NCBI GenBank assembly: GCA_018292915.2
Contig: JACVVK020000214.1
Location: 374,501 to 438,500 of the forward strand
Source of the DNA: Batillaria attramentaria
Lineage: Eukaryota; Mollusca; Gastropoda; Batillariidae
Reading direction: 5' to 3'
DNA length: 64,000 nucleotides
Both the position numbers and the translations under genes were made by a program. Positions 28,157 to 51,680 of this stretch are shown piece after piece. Below the pieces are notes generated by a model that did not search any database, was not told the origin of the DNA, and saw nothing but the letters and a program-made list of their open reading frames with translations. Position 1 is the first letter of the stretch. Each line of letters opens with the position of its first letter.

Positions 28157-29830
28157 CTGAAAAAAAGTGAAGAATAATAAAAATTAATGGTTCAAAACTT
28201 CATTTCAAGATCTTTCAAGTCATAAATCACACGACACAATTTTAACGAGTCCTTCTATAGTGTACGCGTTGTGTGGCTTTACCGAGTGTAAGAATCAGAC
28301 ACAACACTTATGAAACAGTTGCTGGGCAGTTGGAATGCCCGTCATTGGTACACTTGAATAAACATGGAATTAACAAGCTGCAGTTAAGAGTACATTTTAG
28401 TGCTAGCATAATGGAGAACAGTTTGTCTGTAAGTCATACACAACAATCCATGCAAAACAAACAAGATGTTTCTGAAAGTTATAGGTTCAAACATTTTTAT
28501 TCAGGCTTATACAAAGTTAGTGACATGCGTCAGAACACTGCACTTCAAAAGAGCACGGCAAGTAAACATTATGGCGCTGATGATACGCATGAAATTATGG
28601 ATATGACGACCACTCTGCCATCTGAAAGTTAAACCCGCTGTAAGACTGATATAAGCCTATTAGTTCAAAACATCAAACAAAATCACATAAAACACAACCA
28701 ATCACCAAGCAGTTTGCATACCTACACCATCCTTTTCTCCAACACACAAAGGCAGCTACAATAACGGCCAGCACAATGACTACCACGATAACGATGATGA
28801 CCACAGAAGCAGGGGAGATCTCGGTGGCTCCAGGGGTTCCACTCTGCCTTGCCTTTCCTGAGATAAAAATGAATTACAGTATGTATACGTTTAGAGTTTT
28901 TATATCGCCAGATGGGGTGTGCTAGACTCCGTCACATAAGTGACACGAATGCACTAATCTGGTATTGACTGGCACGAGTTTTAACGACTATTTTCTACGG
29001 CACAAGAGCGTCTTTTATGCAATTTGTAGTCGGGCTCACTGCTCATTTTTTCCCCGGCCTATTTGGACCAGATGTTATATATACGTTTTATCAAATAATG
29101 CTGGGCCCGCATGTAAAAGTCAGGGTTAGGGAGTTTAGCCCCGGGTTAGAGTCTAACCTCGAACTAAACTAGCTCTAGGGTTAAATTTTCTGTTGTTTTT
29201 TGTTTTAAACCAGGAAGCGGGCCCATTCCAGCAAGGTGCCTATGCCGTTATACAAGAATTTTTGTCTTTCTTTCTTCGCTTCGTTTTTTTTTATTTAATT
29301 ATGTTTTGGGGTTTGTTTTGTCCTAGTCTGGGTTAGGCCCTTAGCAGTGGGTTAAATTAACCTCGCGTTTTACACAGGGGCCCAGTTCTGTAGGTATGTA
29401 CTTACGGTTGGATGTAAGGTGACTGTGCATTCTTCATGTTGCAAAGACTCTATGCAGAAGATAAGAGGAACGAGATGAGGTGGGACAACACACGCGCACA
29501 CACACGACCAGTAATTTGCAAACACACTTTACTTCTTGTTATAGAAACACGAGTGTGTCGGCAGTTCAAACAGAATTGAGACAAACCCGAAAAATCATGC
29601 GTTCTCTGGCGCACATGATGCAGACTACCTCAAGGCTGAGGTAGATTTTTCGCCGTACATGCTTATTTGTTCGTGTCCGTAATATACCCTTCATTTTATA
29701 GTGTTTTTTTTCCCATGCAACTTCACTGAAGTGAAATTACTCTGCACCAGTGCATGTTTGAAAATGTGTGTGAAAGGTTTACTCTCCTGACCTAGATTAT
29801 CGTGTAACTTTCTATCTGCTGGTTCATTCG

Positions 29831-29898
<68 letters not shown>

Positions 29899-30303
29899 CA
29901 CGAGCGCAACGGATTCTAGAAAGTTCTGCACGTCTATAGGCACATTGTTTACAAGTGGCAATACAGCAGTTCGTTGTAAGTTGCTATGTCTGCTGTTTCA
30001 GTTTAGGTCTACATGAAAATGTGCTTTGTGCAAACCCACACGTCCAAAACCTGACTCTCACTAACAGGACTGTAAGTCCAAACTGAAACTGGTTTACCCA
30101 GCAGATGGGCAGTTAATACTTCCCTGAACGACGACTAACCCCACAAAAATACAGGCGGCCTGTTGTGCTTTGGAGGTCTCGGGTCTTCGGCTGTGGTAAA
30201 CAACGATAGGTCGCATTACTGCTAGGCTTGTGGGTACATTTGGAAAATAAAACACTTACCATGCACAGCAGAAATGTTCAAAATGTCGGTCAGGCTTCCC
30301 TTG
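28054..30303 (-). CDS. Gene D: Ig-receptor-like membrane and tail exons (partial)
   Basis: Three exons fit in phase on the minus strand: a 44-nt stalk (30303-30260, phase 2-1), a 136-nt transmembrane exon (28857-28722, 1-2) and a terminal tail exon (28156-28054) ending in TGA. The membrane segment reads ASVVIIVIVVVIVLAVIVAA, then FVCWRKGWC. The tail is 33 residues, contains TDISDETG and four tyrosine or aromatic clusters (MMYRTW, QFYNQYQPPA), and has no ITIM. Exon lengths and phases match gene A. Its tail end faces that of gene B. I could not find intact ectodomain exons upstream; one Ig-like relic with an internal stop lies at 33.0-33.2 kb. It may be truncated, a pseudogene, or have exons I missed. 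Confidence 0.6.
28722..28857 (-). CDS. Gene D transmembrane exon
   Basis: Phase 1-2, acceptor tatctcag, donor TAG|gtatgc. A long Val/Ile helix is followed by a Trp-Arg-Lys boundary. Confidence 0.8.
29101..29385. mobile_element. MITE, family ctgggccc
   Basis: Ends are inverted: ctgggcccgcatgtaaaa on the left and ttttacacaggggcccag on the right, 285 bp. A second, interrupted copy is at 42488-43211. Non-coding. Confidence 0.75.
29834..29897. repeat. (TG)n microsatellite
   Basis: Pure TG run in a gene D intron. Confidence 0.96.
30260..30303 (-). CDS. Gene D stalk exon
   Basis: A 44-nt exon encoding KGSLTDILNISAVH, phase 2 to 1, acceptor tttttag and donor G|gtaagt. It joins the membrane exon as G|GA. 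Confidence 0.55.
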
Positions 30304-30696
30304 CTAAAAAAAGTTGGATTTGCTCGTAGTTAGAGCCTCAACAAACGAAGGTCTAGCCGACTTTGCAGGGCGATGTATTCAGTAAAGGCTAACCCATACA
30401 TACATACACAGAGAGAGAGAGTGGAACACACTGAAGAAAATGTGCCAACAAGGGTACGGAGAAGCTTGCTAGCGCTACCCGCTTCTTACAACGTCACGCA
30501 TGGCTGACCATACAGGCCTATTTCCGTGCAGAATGTTTCATTGTCATAGCCTTGATACTGTTTTTTAATTCGTTTGAATGATCTAGCAGCTACGCTGTGT
30601 CAGAGTGACTCATGAGAAAGAGTGAAAACAGACTAGGACAGGAGGGCGGGTGGGAGGAGGGTGAACTGTACACAATGTACACACACACACATTTGG

Positions 30697-31676
30697 GGTG
30701 GTCGGTGGTCTAGTGGTTAAGAGACCTGTCACCAATGCGAGGGGTTAGGGGTTCGACTCCCACTCGGGGCACAAATGTTTTCCCTCTCGTATGTGTCGCC
30801 GTTCATTCGGGCCGATTGTCGGGGGTTCTCTCCGGGTACTCCGGCTTCCTCCCCCTCTGCTTTGGAAATGTTCAGCCCACCAAATTTGGAAAAAATGAAC
30901 GCAATTCTAAATTCCGAAATTTAAATAGCTGAGATGGCCCTTCGCACCACGTGATTGTACTACAGTCGAACACGCTTAAGTCGAATTCGCAGGGGAAATG
31001 GATTTTCGTTCGACGTATCCGAAGTTTGACTTATCCGTGACGACGGATAAGGTCGAATTTCGACACTAGCTTCGAGTTAAGCGAGTTGCACCTCCCCCCC
31101 CCCCCCCCCAATCGGTTTGGAAACTGAAATTTATTTTCCCTGGTCAACATGAGCTTACTGCTGCTGCGTTGGTATAGTTCGCCCCCTTGTGTCATTTGCA
31201 CCTGCTGTAAATGCACTGCGACCGTCTGAACAACATAGCGATTGCATCAGTACCACAAGGTAACCCCAACCCTAAATCTAAACCTAACCCTACCTAACCC
31301 TAAACCGGTCTAAGCAGGCGAACTCTACTAAATGAATGTGGGTGCGTTTGAATAGTTTGCCCAGTACGGCCCAGGGGTGCGAACTATACTGAGCCTTACT
31401 GCTAGGATTTGTTATATTCAATACGTTCGTGCAAGCTGCCATTTCATCGAATCTCCGTAGCTATTTTAGTTCACTTTCAGTTCAGAGTATTCGCTTGGTC
31501 TTACCATAGTCACACATGCAATGCAGAGGAAGGAGAAAGCCAAGTTTTTCTGATGGCTGTTTCGTTCTGACATCAAAGCTGCCTGGCACCAAACGGTGAT
31601 AAGTTTCCAGCTTATGTTTTCTTCTTCTTTTCTAGTTTCACTGACTCTTATTCTGCTTGTAAGATCAGCAGCGTCA

Positions 31677-31723
<47 letters not shown>

Positions 31724-31830
31724 TCGCAGTCATATGATCGCATGTGCTCAATAAATTCTAGTGCAACGTCAGATAAACACACGCAGTCAAATAGCAGAAA
31801 GATCCAACTCTAACGGCATCAACCGGCAAA

Positions 31831-31869
<39 letters not shown>

Positions 31870-32490
31870 CAGGAATAAATCGGTGCTTACCCTCCGAATC
31901 CGACGGCAAATCACCTTCTTAACGCTGGCGACAGAAAACCTCAGAGATCATGGGCACAGGGTCAGATCTCACGCCTAGCTCTGTTCTTGCACGTGTTTCT
32001 CGCCAATTTCGTGTTCAACCACCCACGTAACCAGTCCTAAGGCCTGCAGGACACGTAACACTGTCAACCTGTACTTGCACGGAAAATGTAAAATCTCCGT
32101 GCAAGCCGTGTTTTGACGCTGATGCATCAGAAGGACAAAAAGAAATTCCCGTGCCAGCGACTGGTACGACTTATCCGAGGCTAAAATTGCAGATTTCGTT
32201 TGACATAACCGAGTTTTGACTTATCCGTGTTTGAGTACTCGTTCGACTTATCCGTGGAAAATTTAGTCATACAAAGAGCAAGTTTGGCCGGGAAAATTTT
32301 TTGCTTCGACGTATCCGAAGTTCGACTTAAGCGTGTTTGACTTAAGCGTATGGGTCTGTATGTGTATGTCCAGTGTGTGAAAGAATGCGTGTGATTCACG
32401 TGAGCGTGCGTGTTGGGTTCAGTTCGCGTCGCTTTGAGCTGATTCAGGAAATTGGGTAAAGCGCCTATACAATACTCATTATTATTATTT
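30697..32490 (+). mobile_element. SINE family 1 copy split by a pogo-like element
   Basis: The left part (30697-30960) runs from gtggtctagtggttaagaga to cacgtgattgta. The right part (32361-32490) resumes at tgtgtatgtccagtgtgtg and ends in attattattattt. The order and join match the intact copy at 16.3 kb. Confidence 0.9.
30963..32358. mobile_element. Non-autonomous pogo/Tigger-like element
   Basis: 1396 bp with cag...ctg ends flanked by TA on both sides. The terminal repeats share acacgcttaagtcgaa, and the right end has a partly doubled repeat. No transposase frame is seen. Inside are a C-run, (TG)n and a short telomere-like cctaaccctaa stretch near 31262-31310. Confidence 0.8.
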
Positions 32491-33015
32491 GTCACCATGG
32501 AACGCCCACGTATAAATGTCAGTTGTGAGTGGTAAAAAATCTGATGCCATACGGGATATTTGCAGATACCAATGTGATACAACTAGTATTGTATGTCAAT
32601 ATTTCCCTGACTAGCGTTTTGATAACCTTTCAATACTAGCGATACTTCAGCTGTAACACTGACAGAGGGACATTGTTTTCATCTCATCACAATCACTACA
32701 TTCAACATTTCTGAGGAAACGACTGGCAATAGTTGGTAGAAGAATGGATTATTTGTGCGAGTCGTGTGTCTGACACCAAAAACGTAAAGTCAGAATTTCC
32801 TAACGAGGAAATGTTCACAAATGATCTCATCAAAAATGAGTAATGCAAATTTGAGATAAATTACGACAGCCGACTGGCTAATGACTCACTTGTAAACAGT
32901 AACATAGTGCGTTCAACCTCTACCATCATATGCTAGAATGGCCTAGGTGTCTATCCAATCCATGACACTTAGGTTCTTTTACCAAACAGTTATGAAAACA
33001 ACATAAAAATCTCAC

Positions 33016-33190
33016 CAGCTCTGCAGTCTCGTGATAGGCTACAATTACATTGAACTCACTGACGGTAAACCGTAAAGGAAAGTACTCCACTTGTCAAACA
33101 CGCATCGCTGGACAGACTGCATTACAATACTGGCCAACAGTGAAGGTGTATTTGCCATCAGGACAGAACTCTGATTCACGCTCACTTTCG
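33016..33190 (-). pseudogene. Ig-like exon relic with an internal stop
   Basis: The minus strand reads PDGKYTFTVGQYCNAVCPAM, an in-frame TGA shortly after, then VEYFPLRFTVSEFNVIVAYH before a gtgag donor. EFNV and its surroundings resemble D1 of genes B and C. It may be a dead gene D ectodomain exon. Confidence 0.4.
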
Positions 33191-33289
33191 TAGGCCTACA
33201 TCCTCATTTAACATTTTTTTTTAAAACTAATGTCTTTGAAAATATCAGTGAAAAATGTACTGAACATGGCAAAATATAAAGAAAAGTTA

Positions 33290-33415
33290 ACGAAGAGTAC
33301 GAGCTCTACCAGCTTCTCATAAAGTCACGCATGGCTGACCACACGTGCAAATGTTTTTCGTAGCCATGGTGCAATTATTGCATTTAAATTAAATGCTCTA
33401 GCAACCACACCCCAT
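33290..33415. repeat. Duplicate of 30440-30600
   Basis: Shares gtcacgcatggctgaccaca and the atgctctagca region with about 30480-30590. This points to an internal duplication in the D region. Around it (32491-34290) I see no other gene. Confidence 0.6.
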
Positions 33416-33654
33416 TCCATTAATGTCGGAATTTCAAGGTGGATACTACACCTACTGGAGAGCCAGTTTCAAATTCAAGTAACACTTTATTGTCTGCATA
33501 AATGACAAAATGTAATTTACTTTTAAATACCTTTATTCAGCGACTAGTTATGTGAATCCTTGCCTGAACATAGCGCCCTGTTGACATGTATGCGTACAAT
33601 TGACTTTATATCGTATAAATTTTCATTTCTTTTCTAGAGAGGGTGAGGTCGGGC

Positions 33655-33719
<65 letters not shown>
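33655..33719. repeat. (TG)n microsatellite
   Basis: Pure TG run between genes D and C. Confidence 0.96.
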
Positions 33720-33723
<4 letters not shown>

Positions 33724-34319
33724 GTTGAGGGGTGGAGGGAAAGGGGCTGTTACTGCTGTTGCTTTCTAAACAAGGATTTGCCCCTGATCTCGGTTTTAGT
33801 GGATGATGGACAAAGACCCCCAGATGAAATGACTTCTTCACTAAACCAAGGAAAGCGTTTGAAAGATGACGATAGGTTCAGTTAAGAAACTTTGCCTTTG
33901 CTGGCTAGTATTTCTCACTGTTTTTAAATCCTTGTTCTAAAAACACGTGTAAGTATTTTTTTTTTTTTTTTTTTTTAATTTCGTGCAGTATGGCACAATT
34001 GTATACTATTGAGGTTGCTATTTTGTATACGAGGTGTGTCCTGGAAGTAGTGCCACAAGTGCTGTAAAACGGAAATGAGTGATTGTAACGCCGCCATGTT
34101 CTTTATGCATATCTCTCCACTTGTCCTGCAAAGTTTCAACAGCCTCATTCACATGGTAAAATAAGTATTGTACATTGAATCAAGTATAGTGTTGAACTGT
34201 GAAATGACGACCTTTTAGAAATCCGGGGCCGGTGTGAACTTCCATCATGCAATCTTCACTTTCTGTGTACCAAATGCCATTAGCCGTAGGGGATAGAGGA
34301 TAGACTCTGTTTGGCCAAA

Positions 34320-34320
<1 letters not shown>

Positions 34321-34394
<74 letters not shown>
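34321..34394. repeat. (TG)n microsatellite upstream of gene C
   Basis: Counterpart of the run at 21419-21492 upstream of gene B. Confidence 0.95.
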
Positions 34395-34396
<2 letters not shown>

Positions 34397-34810
34397 GAGA
34401 CTGATGTATGGCCTAACCTACGGTAATGGTTCATTTATTAAGGCTATTGACTTACAGTTTTTCAGACGGAAGCTTGATTATGGGAACCTTAGCAGGAACG
34501 ATGTTGCAATTTTTATGAAGAACACTTTGTAAAAGCACTCAGAGTTAACCATGGCTTTTTATTTCATTTACATATTACTTTGCGTCTGCTTTTCTAAGCA
34601 CGTGTCCTAGTACCGTACATCATGTTTCCTGTCCCTGACAGCAATATGATACCATAGCTTCCCTGTGTTTAGGGCCTACAGGGAAACATGGAAATCGAAA
34701 TATACAGTCCACATTCCGGTTTCGCATATACGATATAGAATTATTTAGCAGCAGTTCAGGCCTGCATACTCGGATTAACTACAACTTGGATTGCGTTGCT
34801 CTAAGTGATC

Positions 34811-46515
<11,705 letters not shown>

Positions 46516-46908
46516 TCAGTTACACCATCAGCTTTGCCTTCTTTACTGAACGTAAAATGATGATGATATAAGTTTCTGTTCGACAGCAAGAGAAGCCAGT
46601 GTAATATTCGCACTATAAAAGGCCTCGCTTGGGTATGCATGCATACTGAAACACAGCCCTATTTTGTAAACCTCTGTACTAAGGATTTATGCTGATAAAG
46701 GTGTGTGTTAGATAGCAAATATACAGGGGTGTACGCGCAGTGTGTTCGTACATGTCTACACTTAAGATATGGAGATTCAGAAGGAAGGGTAGTGCTTTGC
46801 GTGTGCATGCATACTCAAGCGAAAAAAAAAAACCAAAAAAAACAACAACAACCGAACAACCCAATTCACCCCTACCCTTCACCCCCAGAACACACACACA
46901 CACACACA

Positions 46909-46944
<36 letters not shown>

Positions 46945-47154
46945 AAGTTTACAGCTGTCATCTGCATTCAACCTGTCTGACCTTGGATTTTGAACTGTGT
47001 TTATAGTTTTTGGTATGGACTGTTGTATCCATTTATTTGTGTGAATAACACTATCAGCCACACTGCTTTAGACAATTTCTGGTCCAAGGATATTGTAAAA
47101 GTCGCATTTGATGCATTTTGTTGTCTTACTTTAAAGCTATAGTTATATGCTATA

Positions 47155-47220
47155 GAATTCAATTCAATTCAATTCAATTCAATATAACTTTATTGTCTGT
47201 CGATGGCAGAAAATTTTCTT
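47155..47220 (-). mobile_element. LINE 3' end with pentamer tail
   Basis: (attca)n followed by actttattgtctgtcg; on the minus strand an aataaagt end and a (ttgaa)n tail. Similar stubs at 8200-8250, 33475-33530 and 48778-48850. Confidence 0.55.
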
Positions 47221-47226
47221 CCTGCT

Positions 47227-47289
<63 letters not shown>

Positions 47290-47429
47290 CTACATTAATT
47301 TATCTAGACATATAAATCCATACATATTAAACACAGATCCTATGATGTAAAATACTATATTGCACGTAAATATATCCCAAAACACTTGTATATCTGTACC
47401 TGTAAATATATGCATGAACACCCTTACAC

Positions 47430-47550
47430 CTCTGGGTGGGTGGGTGGGTGTTTGGGGGTTTAACGTCCTTTTCCACCACATAGGGTGATATCAAAGACGG
47501 GGCAACGATGAAAAAGCCAGCACAAGTATTTGGCCCCAGCCGGGACTTAC
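47430..47550 (-). mobile_element. SINE family 2, partial
   Basis: gtttaacgtccttttccacc, ggtgatatcaaagacggggc and tttggccccagccggga; the tRNA head is missing. Confidence 0.82.
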
Positions 47551-48777
47551 ACCTCTGAATATGTATAATATGAACAGAATTTATTATTTTCAAACCTCTG
47601 CCATTCTGTCTGTGAATACTTTGTGTATTCTGTTCACTGAACAATAATAGTGTACGTGTTTCACTGACATAATTAATTATACATGCCTTCTGATGTTTCT
47701 TACTAACTTACGGACCTAAACCTTCATGTAATAATATTTTCATCCATTGTCATTGTGTAAGTACTAATGAATTTTATTGATTTTTTGTGTGTTTACATTG
47801 TCTTACGTGTGTAGAAAATGCGTTGCCAAAATCTACAGCTTGATATTCAGAGGTCACTGTAACTTGTATGATAGAGGCCTTTGTAATGAGGGATATGTCA
47901 TCGCAGTGTTTTGCATACAATAGGAAAGTTAAATGTATAAAATAAGTCCAAGAATGTAAGAAAATCTCTGCTTTCCCTCCTCCATCCCGTTGCCATCCCT
48001 CCTTAAAAATTGCATTATAATGAGATTTGTACAGGTTTTGATTATCATCTGCACGAATACATGTTTGTGTTTGTACAACGTTTAATGTATCAATACAGCA
48101 ATGGATGTCTGTTATAGGTTCCATAGTTTCTATGTATACTATGTATATCTTTATAGTGTTTCTGCATAACAATATCCTCTGCTCCTCTTCCATGTATGTT
48201 CAGCAGCAAATCCTAAAATACTGTCACAGCATACTAAAACCAAAACTACTGTATCGAATGCTTGAAACTCAATGGAATCTTTAATGTTTTGTTAACAAAA
48301 CGAAAGCCTCAATTTCACTGATTTGCAAATATGCATCAAGTCAGTAACTGAGTGTGTTATACATAAATTATAATATACGCGCACAAACAGGCCTAAGGCT
48401 TGTGCAGTACGTTCTTTGGTGGATATAAGACAAAATAACTACAATTAAGAGCAAACTTGAACAATTTTTTAACTGCTGAAAATAATGCAATATAGCGCAT
48501 CTAGGGCACTCAATCTCTAATGAAGACATCATGCCAACAAAATGATATTCTTCTGTCTAACCCCCAAATAATTAATATTGCCACGATTCCATTGTGTGCA
48601 AAATTGTACATTTTCTCTATTGCCTTACGAATCTCTATTCGTGGGCTTTAGTGCTTGAAAGACGTTATATGCATTAATTTTTGTTTCACAAAGTAGGCTA
48701 CATTTCCTCACCTTAACTTGCTCTGCCGGCAGCAATCGAGAAGTCTGACAACTCGTAACTAGACTCCATGTTGGATG

Positions 48778-48850
48778 TAATTCAAATTCAAATTCAAACG
48801 ACTTTATTGTGTCCATTAAGAACAAATTTGTTTTTTGTTCAGGGGCATGT
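48778..48850 (-). mobile_element. LINE 3' end with pentamer/hexamer tail
   Basis: (ttcaaa)n then cgactttattgtgtcc. Same family as 47155-47220. Confidence 0.5.
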
Positions 48851-50677
48851 AAAATTTAATAAAAACAGCTTTAGCTTTAGCTCCCCTATTAGCTCGCCTT
48901 TACCACGGCTGTACTTTGAGTCATTGCGCACTCAGAAAGTTTCGACACTGACAATTTTAATACACACTAGCAGACAAACTGTTTCGCTATTCAAAGAAAG
49001 CCTTGAAAGACAAATGCTTTAACGTTGTAAAAAACGCCGGCACCTTTTTGATGCTCCAACTGAACTCATTTCTCAGACCCGAGTGCCACAGCGCTGACTG
49101 CGTATGCCACTCAGTCTCTGTTTTATTCCCTCATAAAAGGAGCATCCAGTAAATAAAAAAAAAACATGTAAAAAGTAAAGCCCACAGACGCGCAGACCAG
49201 CAGACGATGAACATAATTGTCCTTTCTTTTGTTGTAATCGCAGCCTCACGGTGTTATTTTTCCGTGCTCATGCAGACATAACCACGGTAGTGAAACGGCT
49301 CTGCGGGGATTCCCTGTCTGCTACTGCGCAGTTGTCGCTTCTAAATTTAACTGCTAGTCATTCACTGCGGCGCTGTTGTGACGTTGCCGCCAAGGCCAAA
49401 TTCCCGACGACTCGGCCTCAATAGGCCAACCAGAGGCTAGTCATGACATTGTAATCATTAGTTCATGTTGGCACACAGCAGTAGACAGGGATCGGAAGAA
49501 CGTTATCACTCACTCACCAGCATCAGACAGAAGCCGCCATTAATTTTGTTTGGAGATGAAATGAATGCTCATGACCTGAGCGAGGCGTGACCTTCGTGGC
49601 GAGCAGGTGGAGATAAATGCATGAGCTTTCTCTATTACAACTGAAACTATTAGTTACCTCCCCTAGTAGTAGAGCGGAAAACTTTCTGGGCCCAATAGTG
49701 AAACGCCAAACTAGTGATCTTTTTGTGACTAACAAAGAATGGGGCATATGGAGTGAAAGATTGTGAAGTAAAAGAAGGTTTGGTACCATTTTGAGAACGA
49801 CGGAGGCTGGACAAAATTTGCTGTAGCTGCTTTTGTCAGCTCCGTGAGTGCAGACGAAACAGCCATATTTTTGAGGGGACCAGCAGTTTACTAACATGTT
49901 AAACTGCAGTCAGTGCAAAGTTCGAGCAGCCAGTTTTAAAGATATTTCATAAACTGATTGTAAGGCTAAGGAAAGTGTACTTCAAAAAGTTTTCTTTGTA
50001 TCTGCCAGTAGAGGCGCATACAAATTCAAACACGATCGCTGTACGAACGCGATGATCCCTTGGAAGTGTCACGTGACATATTTGGCGCGTACTCGAAAGA
50101 ATCGCGAAGAACTCGACCTGTTGTTGTCTTAAATTAGCTCGCTTCGTTCTTTTATCCCTCGATCAAAAGACATTGCGGAGCACATTTGCAGAACTACAAT
50201 TCTGGTTGACATCCTTATTATTTTTCATAACTTTTAGTTGCTTAATATTTGGAAAGCGGCTTTGCCGGCCGACACATCGCCTGAATGACAAGACTGCGTG
50301 CCGAAGGGTTTTGATCTGCAGTATCGTGGGGTCGATAGCAATAGAATCAGCCATGTGAGCAAAGGAAACAGTTTCACAGATTTCTTTCAAAAGTCCTGCG
50401 TGTGCCAGTACAGATACTTTTTCAGACTTTTAACGCCAGTGCAGCTAAGGGCGAAATCAAAACGACCACTGGAGTTTCTGTGATTTCATCACATAAAGAT
50501 GTTTATCAACAAATCTATTCGTTTATTCTAGCGCAAACAAGACACTTTATCGTGGGAAAAGACGTGAGCACTAGCAGAAATTATTTCTTTAAACTGAAGA
50601 ACAACACCTAACCCTACTCCCATCCCGGCCTACTCAGTCGCGCATATGCAGCACATGTGTCAGCCGGGCTCCGTCTC

Positions 50678-50738
<61 letters not shown>

Positions 50739-50837
50739 TGTGATAAATCAGCAGCTTCAGTTCTGGAAGTTTGTCACTGGATAACTAAAAAAATAAAAAA
50801 AAAATAAAAGCAAAAAAAAAAAAAAGCTGCAGTATAG

Positions 50838-51000
50838 AACAAGGAGGAACGGCCCCGTCCTACAAAGTTGTTTCTCCAAACTTCATATTATTTTGTCTGT
50901 TTTGTTGTTATTGTTGCCGGTTCTCCCCTCTCCAAGTTCTACCAACGACACTAGATCCTCTACTACCTCGACCGATTAGCCACGTGACTGGGGGTGGGGC
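50838..51000 (-). repeat. Dispersed repeat, copy of 15335-15503
   Basis: Shares acaaggaggaa, gtcctacaaagttgtttctc, gccggttctcccctc and ttagccacgtgactgggg in inverted order relative to the first copy. Non-coding. Confidence 0.8.
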
Positions 51001-51049
51001 CGGGTGGGGGAAGAAGGGGGAGAGAGAGAGAGAGGCAGAGATAGAGGGT

Positions 51050-51222
51050 GGGTTTGTGGGTGTTTAGGAGTTTAACGTCCTTTTCCACCACAAAAGGGTG
51101 AATCAAGGACGGGGCAACGAGAAAAAGGCCAGCACAAATATTTGGCCCCAGCGGCCGGGATTCGAACTCTCGGCCCAAGCATTGAAAGTCCAACGCTCTA
51201 CCATTCGGCCACCCTGGCTCCC
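51050..51222 (-). mobile_element. SINE family 2 copy
   Basis: Full length with the tRNA-like head on the minus strand (gagttcgaatccc B box) and body. Flanked by (GA)n runs. Confidence 0.87.
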
Positions 51223-51239
51223 CAGAGAGAGAGAGAGAG

Positions 51240-51680
51240 AGAGGTCAGTTCCGTGAAGTAAACATTTGCCGTAAGCCTCAGGCAGGTCGTCATACAGAGA
51301 GAGAGAGAGAGATGACGTCAATTCCGTGAACTAAACTTTTGACGTCAGCCTCTAGCACTGAGATCGTCTGAGGATGCTTGTTCATGTCTTGTGATTTCCC
51401 TGTTGGCTTTGTGACTTCTCCGACTGAATTATTTTTCACATGAAATCTGGAAGATGTAGAGGGCTGATGAAATGTCGGAAGCAGTGACGATACTTGCAGA
51501 TTTTGTCTGTGAACCAAACATTTGACGTCAGCCTCAAGCTGCTCGTCTGTCAGGTGATACTTCTTCATATCTTGTGATTTCCTTGTTGTTTCTGTGACTT
51601 CCGTGACTGAATTAATTTTGATATAAAATCTGGAAGATCTAGAGAGCTGATGAAAAGTGGACTTAAGTGCCTCGGGTTTT
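51240..51680 (-). other. Coding-like tandem repeat, unknown
   Basis: Minus-strand copies of a roughly 70-codon unit: STFHQLSRSSRFYIKINSV, then KSQDMKKYHLTDEQLEADVK; next TFHQPSTSSRFHVKNNSV, KSQDMNKHPQ and LEADVKSLVHGID; and a third partial copy LPEAYGKCLLHGTD. The first two stay open in one frame. No family is recognised. It may be an exon, a gene relic or part of a mobile element. Confidence 0.45.

Larger units (their letters stand above)
46516..50837. other. Downstream of gene C: no gene recognised
   Basis: Contains the gene C 3' region, CA runs (46892-46940, 47230-47286), TG run 50680-50737, a SINE 2 copy and two LINE 3' ends. Open frames near 49.5-49.9 and 50.2-50.6 kb lack recognisable domains. 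A minus-strand ttaatggcggc near 49540 opens only five codons. Confidence 0.55.

Noticed and set aside
31262..31310. Telomere-like cctaaccctaa motifs
   Set aside because: Only a few imperfect units inside a pogo-like element; not a telomere.
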